Below are positions 47,396 to 51,379 of a stretch of DNA of 51,379 nucleotides, piece after piece. How positions within the stretch are numbered: the stretch's first letter is position 1; each line of letters opens with the position of its first letter. The stretch comes from JAVBLK01 sp031553565. Its GTDB lineage: Bacteria > Bacillota > Clostridia > Christensenellales > DUVY01. The notes beneath the pieces were generated by a model. That model was given only the letters and a program-made list of their open reading frames with translations. It made no database searches and had not been told where the DNA came from. The stretch spans positions 1-51,379 of the forward strand of contig JAVBLK010000022.1 in NCBI GenBank assembly GCA_031553565.1, read 5' to 3'. Both the position numbers and the translations under genes were made by a program.

Positions 47396-48169
47396 CTATT
47401 TTATTTTTGTAAACAGCGCCTTGGTGTTCCTGACGCTCTGCGCCGCCAGCTCCTCAAACCGCACCCCGCGGATCTCCGCCAGCTTTTCAGCCACAAACCG
47501 CACGTATGCGGGCATATTGATCTTGCCCCTGTGCGGCTCCGGCGTAAGGTACGGGCAGTCGGTCTCGATAAGAAACCTGTCGTTCGGCACCTCTTTGGCG
47601 CATTCGACAGCCATGCGGGCGTTCTTAAACGTCAACGGCCCGGCAAAAGAAATATATGCGCCTAAACGCAAAACCTCGCGCATGTATTCCGGGCTTTCGG
47701 AAAAGCAATGCAGTACAATCCCGTTTTTTAAAAGCGTTTTATGTTTTTTCAGGATATCCAGCATATCGGCAGCCGCTTCCCTTAGGTGGATGATCACGGG
47801 CAAAGCCGCTGCCGCCGCAACTTCCAGCTGTTTTATAAAAACCGCCCTCTGCACCTCGCGCGGCGAAAGGTCGTAGTGGTAATCGAGCCCGATCTCGCCG
47901 ATCGCGACGACCTTTTTTTCCTTGCTTTGCGAAAGGAACCACCCGCCGTCTTTGTCTGTATAATCCTTGGAATCGTGCGGATGCACCGCCAGCGCGGCGT
48001 ATACTCCGTCTAATTCCTTTGCCTGGCTTACCGCGGTTTCGGCGGACGCCCTGTCAAAGGCGACGTTGATTACGGCTTCGATCCCGTCTGCCTTAAAAGC
48101 GGCGGCTATATCGCGGTAAGAATCCAGATACCTTCTGTCGTTTAAATGAACATGTGAATCTATCAGCAT
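47396..48169 (-). CDS. tatD: TatD-family metal-dependent hydrolase
   Basis: 257 residues. Metal-site motifs of the amidohydrolase barrel are present: MLIDSHVHLND (about 1-11), AIGEIGLDYHYD (about 88-99), PVIIHLREA (about 123-131), LHCFSESPEY (about 151-160) and FLIETDCPYLTPEPHRGK (about 197-214). Members are 3'-5' exonucleases or D-aminoacyl-tRNA deacylases. It follows metG by 17 nt, a common arrangement, and likely shares its transcript. No clear Shine-Dalgarno of its own. Confidence 0.95.
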   Translation of the reverse strand: MLIDSHVHLNDRRYLDSYRDIAAAFKADGIEAVINVAFDRASAETAVSQAKELDGVYAALAVHPHDSKDYTDKDGGWFLSQSKEKKVVAIGEIGLDYHYDLSPREVQRAVFIKQLEVAAAAALPVIIHLREAAADMLDILKKHKTLLKNGIVLHCFSESPEYMREVLRLGAYISFAGPLTFKNARMAVECAKEVPNDRFLIETDCPYLTPEPHRGKINMPAYVRFVAEKLAEIRGVRFEELAAQSVRNTKALFTKIK

Positions 48170-48186
48170 TTTATATTACTTTATGA

Positions 48187-49821
48187 CTACTTTTCTTCTT
48201 CGATCCTGTTAAACAATATGTTGATGTTTTCAAGCTGCGTTATATCGCAGTCTACCTCTTCCCATTTTGCCGCACCCAGCTTCAGCATAGCCTTCAATCT
48301 GTCCATGGCGGCAGGTATGAACGGATGGAACAGGTTGGACATATTCGCCATCATATAGATGCAGGTGCGCGTGATATCGCCGAACGCCGCCGCGTCCTCG
48401 TGTACCTTGACCCACGGCTTGTTATCGTCATAGTATTTATTGGCAAGCTGGATGTACTCGACAATATGCTCCAGCGCTTCGCGGGTGTTGCCGGCCTCAA
48501 TGATTTCCCCCGCCGATTTATAGAGGCTCCTCGTTTTTTCGATTATATCCTTATCGACCGCGCCGCCGGAAACCTTCCCTTCGAACTTCTTGACCAGGTA
48601 TGAGAGATTGCGGTTGACAAAGTTGCCTAAACCGCCCACAAGCAGCTTGTTGTGCGTGTTTATCATTTCGGTCGTGGTGAAGCCGGAATCCTTCTTTTCG
48701 GGATTGGACAGTATCGCGTAAAACCGTATAGTGTCGGGATCGAATTTCTCAGTAAGCTCGTACACGGTCAAAAGGTTGCCCAGGGATTTCGACATCTTTT
48801 CGGCGCCGACCTTTATATACTCGCACGAGACGATATGCGTGGGCAGCTGGCAGTTTTTATCGACAGCAAGCAGGAGCGCCGGGTATATAACGGTGTGGAA
48901 CGGTATATTGTCCTTGCCGTGGGCAAGATACATCCGTAAATCATCAGAAGCCTTGTAATAGTCCTCTACCTTAATACCGCGCTGATCCAGAAGAAATTTG
49001 GACATGGTATAATAGCCCAGGACCGCCTCGATCCACACATAGATCTTCTTATCCTTGAACTCCTCTACCGGAACGTCGATGCCCCAATTAAGGTCGCGCG
49101 TCACCGCGCGGTCAAGGAGGCCCTGCGATAAATATTTCTGTGTTTCGTTGACGGCGTTGACGCGCCAATGATCCCTGTTCTTGTCCAGCAGGCATTCAAT
49201 ATCCTTTTGATAGCCGGAGAGCTTGAACATCAGTGATTTGTTCTGCCGCTGCTGCGTCTTGCCGCCGCAAATGCCGCAGGTTTTCTCTTTCAGCTGCGAC
49301 GCATCCATCGACGTAAGGCAGTTATCGCATTGGTCGCCCTTCGATATGCTGCCGCAATGCGGACAGGTGCCGCGTATCTCCCTGTCGGAGAGGAACATAT
49401 TGCAGCTTTCGCAAAAATCCTGAGTGTCGGTCTTTTTAAAGAACTCGCCGGCATCGTACATTTTAAGGAAGATTTTCTGTATCTCGGCCTTGTGGTAATC
49501 GTCGAATGTCGCGCCGTACTTATCATATGAAAAATTCACCGCGCCTAGATCGCGCACAAAGGTCTTATGATAGGTCTCGGCGATCTCACGCGGGGATACC
49601 TTTTCCTTTCTGGCGCGCTCGGTAATAGGCGTGCCGTGGCAGTCGCTGCCCGACACCAGCATCACCTCGTCGCCGCTTAGCCGGTAATAGCGCGCGATAA
49701 TATCGCCCGGCAAAAGGGCGCAAAGATGCCCCACGTGCATCAGGTTGTTGGCGTACGGCCACGCGTTGCCTATTATTACGCGGCGTTTCTGTTTTTTAAC
49801 GTCTGTTTTTTCCTGTTTCAT
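48187..49821 (-). CDS. metG: Methionyl-tRNA synthetase
   Basis: 544 residues, class Ia. It charges tRNA-Met. HIGH-type motif NLMHVGHLCALLPGD (about 26-40), KMSKS motif GAEKMSKSLGN (about 333-343), and a connective domain with two zinc knuckles: CESCNMFL and CPHCG, then CDNC and CGICGG (about 137-187). It lacks the C-terminal tRNA-binding EMAP-like domain found in some homologues. AAGGTG precedes the ATG, but the -10 box ends only 10 nt upstream, so the leader is very short. tatD and the radical SAM gene follow. Confidence 0.96.
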   Translation of the reverse strand: MKQEKTDVKKQKRRVIIGNAWPYANNLMHVGHLCALLPGDIIARYYRLSGDEVMLVSGSDCHGTPITERARKEKVSPREIAETYHKTFVRDLGAVNFSYDKYGATFDDYHKAEIQKIFLKMYDAGEFFKKTDTQDFCESCNMFLSDREIRGTCPHCGSISKGDQCDNCLTSMDASQLKEKTCGICGGKTQQRQNKSLMFKLSGYQKDIECLLDKNRDHWRVNAVNETQKYLSQGLLDRAVTRDLNWGIDVPVEEFKDKKIYVWIEAVLGYYTMSKFLLDQRGIKVEDYYKASDDLRMYLAHGKDNIPFHTVIYPALLLAVDKNCQLPTHIVSCEYIKVGAEKMSKSLGNLLTVYELTEKFDPDTIRFYAILSNPEKKDSGFTTTEMINTHNKLLVGGLGNFVNRNLSYLVKKFEGKVSGGAVDKDIIEKTRSLYKSAGEIIEAGNTREALEHIVEYIQLANKYYDDNKPWVKVHEDAAAFGDITRTCIYMMANMSNLFHPFIPAAMDRLKAMLKLGAAKWEEVDCDITQLENINILFNRIEEEK

Positions 49822-49831
49822 AACACCTTAG

Positions 49832-49840
49832 ATTATAGCA
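49832..49840 (-). promoter_or_regulatory. metG promoter (extended -10) beside a MITE end
   Basis: Minus strand TGCTATAAT (49840-49832), then CTAAGGTGTT and the ATG. The position of the -35 (about 49855-49860) lies inside MITE-A copy 4. Confidence 0.6.
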
Positions 49841-49845
49841 TATAT

Positions 49846-50013
49846 TTAAGGAAACGATGAATAAATGAGGCTGATTTAGAGCAAGTATTTTTTAGCAATG
49901 AAAACGGCTTGTTTTTGCGGCAAATAGTAGAACTATTTGCTAATAAAAGAAGGCATTTTCAGACAAAAAAGACGCGGCTATAAATTATATCGAATTATTC
50001 AGAGCTTCCTTAA
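49846..50013. mobile_element. MITE-A copy 4, between metG and spmA
   Basis: Ends TTAAGGAAACGATGAATAAA and ATTATTCAGAGCTTCCTTAA are inverted repeats. Internal GCAAATAGT-AGA-ACTATTTGC is perfect. It fills the gap between divergent metG and spmA. Confidence 0.85.
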
Positions 50014-50071
50014 GTACTTGGACAACCTTTGGTATGATTTTGCCGCGCGCAAAAGGAGCCTGCAAACACTC

Positions 50072-50701
50072 TTGAACAGAATTTGGATATTTATAATCAC
50101 TGTAAGCCTGGCGCTGCTGATGTTCACGGGCGCGGACCAGGCGCTGCCGGCAATGCTGAATGCCAGCAACGAGGCGCTTGCCCTCTCGCTTAAGCTTATG
50201 GCTGTGTACGCTGTCTGGCTGGGGATAATACGCATTATCGAGGAGACGGGGATCTCCAGGGCTCTGTCAAAGCTCCTGCGCCCCGTGATCAGATTCCTTT
50301 TCGGGAAAGAGCTGAAAGACGACACGCAGCGTTATGTCTCGGTCTGGTTCTCGTCCAACCTTTTGGGTATGGGGAACGCCGCCACCCCGATGGCGATCAG
50401 CGCGATCGAGAGTATGGACGACAAATCCGGCCGCGCGACCGACGGGATGATCATGCTGTTCGTTTTGAGCGCAAGCGGCCTGCAGCTGATCCCTACGACC
50501 GTGATAGGCCTGCGTGCGGCGGCGGGAAGTTTAAGCCCCGGCGACATCATCCTGCCCACATTAATAACGGCGGTAACAGGCGCGGCGATAGGCGTTGCGG
50601 CGGTCAAGCTGATACAAATGTTATCAAAAAAAAGGCGGCTGGCAAAACAGAGAAAAGCCGGGACGGCGGCGATCAACATAAAAAACGGCGGAAAGGCTTG
50701 A
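50072..50701 (+). CDS. spmA: Spore maturation protein A
   Basis: 209 residues from TTG 50072, chosen because SpmA proteins begin with a Leu-Asn-X-Ile-Trp motif and AAAAGGAG lies 13 nt upstream; the frame itself extends back into MITE-A copy 4, where it is not coding. It is a membrane protein of the nucleoside-recognition (Gate) fold with several helices; SpmA and SpmB act together in dehydrating the spore core. The segment SSNLLGMGNAATPMAISAIE (about 101-120) is the conserved family core. The stop codon overlaps the spmB start (TGATG). Confidence 0.9.
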   Translation: MNRIWIFIITVSLALLMFTGADQALPAMLNASNEALALSLKLMAVYAVWLGIIRIIEETGISRALSKLLRPVIRFLFGKELKDDTQRYVSVWFSSNLLGMGNAATPMAISAIESMDDKSGRATDGMIMLFVLSASGLQLIPTTVIGLRAAAGSLSPGDIILPTLITAVTGAAIGVAAVKLIQMLSKKRRLAKQRKAGTAAINIKNGGKA

Positions 50702-51213
50702 TGGCAATTACGGATTTTATTATACCGGGAATTTTCCTTATCATCTTTATCTTTGCCACGGTAAAGAATATCCCCGCATACGATTATTTCGTAAGCGGGG
50801 CAAAAAACGCGGTGACGGTCGGCATCAACGTATTTCCGTATCTTGCCGCTACCCTGATCGCCGTACAGCTTTTCCGGATCAGCGGCGCGGCCGGAGGATT
50901 GGCAAAGTTCCTCGCCCCCGGCTTTAGGTTCTTGGGGATCCCTACGGAGCTGGCCGAGCTTATCCTGCTGCGCCCGTTTACCGGCAGCGGCAGTATCGCC
51001 CTGGTCAACGATATATATATGAAATACGGCGCAGACAGCTATATCGGCCGCTGCGCCTCGGTCGTAATGGCCAGCAGCGAGACAGTGTTTTATACCGCCA
51101 GCGTCTATTTCGCGTCCAGCAAGGTAAAACGCTTGCGCTACGCGATCCCGGTCGCACTGCTGGTCTGCGTTATCAGCGCGGTCCTCTCGTGCCAGCTGTG
51201 CCGGATAATGTAG
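50701..51213 (+). CDS. spmB: Spore maturation protein B
   Basis: 170 residues from ATG 50701, translationally coupled to spmA by a 1-nt overlap; GGAAAGG precedes it. A membrane protein of the same Gate superfamily. LRPFTGSGSIALVNDIYMKY (about 92-111) and SSETVFYTASVYF (about 122-134) are typical SpmB segments. Together with spmA, spoVB and cotJABC it supports a spore-forming lifestyle. Confidence 0.95.
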   Translation: MAITDFIIPGIFLIIFIFATVKNIPAYDYFVSGAKNAVTVGINVFPYLAATLIAVQLFRISGAAGGLAKFLAPGFRFLGIPTELAELILLRPFTGSGSIALVNDIYMKYGADSYIGRCASVVMASSETVFYTASVYFASSKVKRLRYAIPVALLVCVISAVLSCQLCRIM

Positions 51214-51240
51214 TAAACTGACATCATCTAATCGTCAACT

Positions 51241-51379
51241 TTTAAGGAAACAATGAACAAATACCTTTGAATTTGGCTGTGGATTTTTGAGATAAAAATT
51301 GACGGACACGCGCAGGCAATATCGGGATATTGGCAAGCGGGTCCGGCGGTTTTTAGCCAAAAAGACACGCCACATTCAA
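51241..51379. mobile_element. MITE-A related element, second subfamily, cut by window edge
   Basis: It starts TTTAAGGAAACAATGAACAA, close to the MITE-A left end, but the body differs: GACGGAC and GTCCGGC flank CAATATC-GG-GATATTG, an internal hairpin in the same position. AAAAAGACACGCC near the edge matches the AAAAAGACGC stretch of the other copies. The right end is outside the window. Confidence 0.65.

Noticed and set aside
49822..50071. T-box or other riboswitch upstream of metG
   Set aside because: No T-box sequence and the leader is only a few nt long.
49937..50071. N-terminal extension of spmA into the MITE
   Set aside because: The extra 45 residues come from the repeat element and are unlike SpmA; the family start motif lies at TTG 50072.

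Overview
The window looks like chromosome of an anaerobic, spore-forming member of the Clostridia (Firmicutes). The evidence is a cotJA-cotJB-cotJC spore coat operon, spmA-spmB, a SpoVB-type flippase, a DivIVA-domain protein, a dnaG-rpoD pair, a decarboxylating malic enzyme and a GHKL kinase/LytTR regulator pair. Base composition is moderate, Shine-Dalgarno sites are mostly AGGAGG-like, and many genes have good -35/-10 boxes. I cannot name a species.

Layout. 1-0.5 kb: the 5' end of an IS transposase cut by the window edge, then non-coding DNA holding a promoter/palindrome. 0.5-4.8 kb: divIVA-like, pncB, a membrane protein and lgt, all on the minus strand. 5.0-6.1 kb: cotJABC on the plus strand. 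6.2-20.1 kb: the most distinctive locus, all minus strand: a LytTR response regulator and GHKL histidine kinase, a 1583-residue surface GH3 protein, a lipoprotein with eight Ig-like repeats, and a second GH3 protein anchored by a membrane segment at each end. 20.1-21.3 kb: 1.1 kb with no convincing ordinary gene, holding a very strong minus-strand promoter, many hairpins and a second LytTR-type site. 21.3-25.9 kb: zinc-ribbon protein, rpoD, dnaG. 26-29.7 kb: dgt, an intracellular subtilisin, two small unknown proteins, a SemiSWEET. 29.9-32.3 kb: malic enzyme and an orphan sugar-type ABC ATPase. 32.5-37.5 kb: argC-argB-argD-argF and a GNAT acetyltransferase; argC has a promoter overlapped by two ARG boxes, and argJ is absent. 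37.6-49.8 kb: housekeeping minus-strand genes (pnp, ung, CDF efflux, sigma factor/beta-propeller pair, dus, spoVB, radical SAM, tatD, metG). 50-51.2 kb: spmA-spmB.

Two features run across the whole window. First, a family of about 155-165 bp non-coding elements with terminal inverted repeats (TTAAGGAAACGMTGAATAAAT type) and an internal hairpin is present in four full copies, one copy cut by the right edge, and several remnants, many of them exactly at stop codons. This is a MITE-like family. Second, five genes (lgt, dgt, ung, the CDF transporter, dus) have a -10 box ending exactly 6 nt before the ATG and no Shine-Dalgarno, which predicts leaderless mRNAs.

The best candidate for an undescribed system is the 6.2-20.1 kb locus. 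Paired 11-bp direct repeats with 21-bp periodicity, as LytTR proteins bind, lie upstream of the large GH3 gene and again upstream of the two-component genes. This suggests a signal-responsive, membrane-tethered glycosidase system. The 20.4-21.1 kb structured non-coding region is the second candidate.
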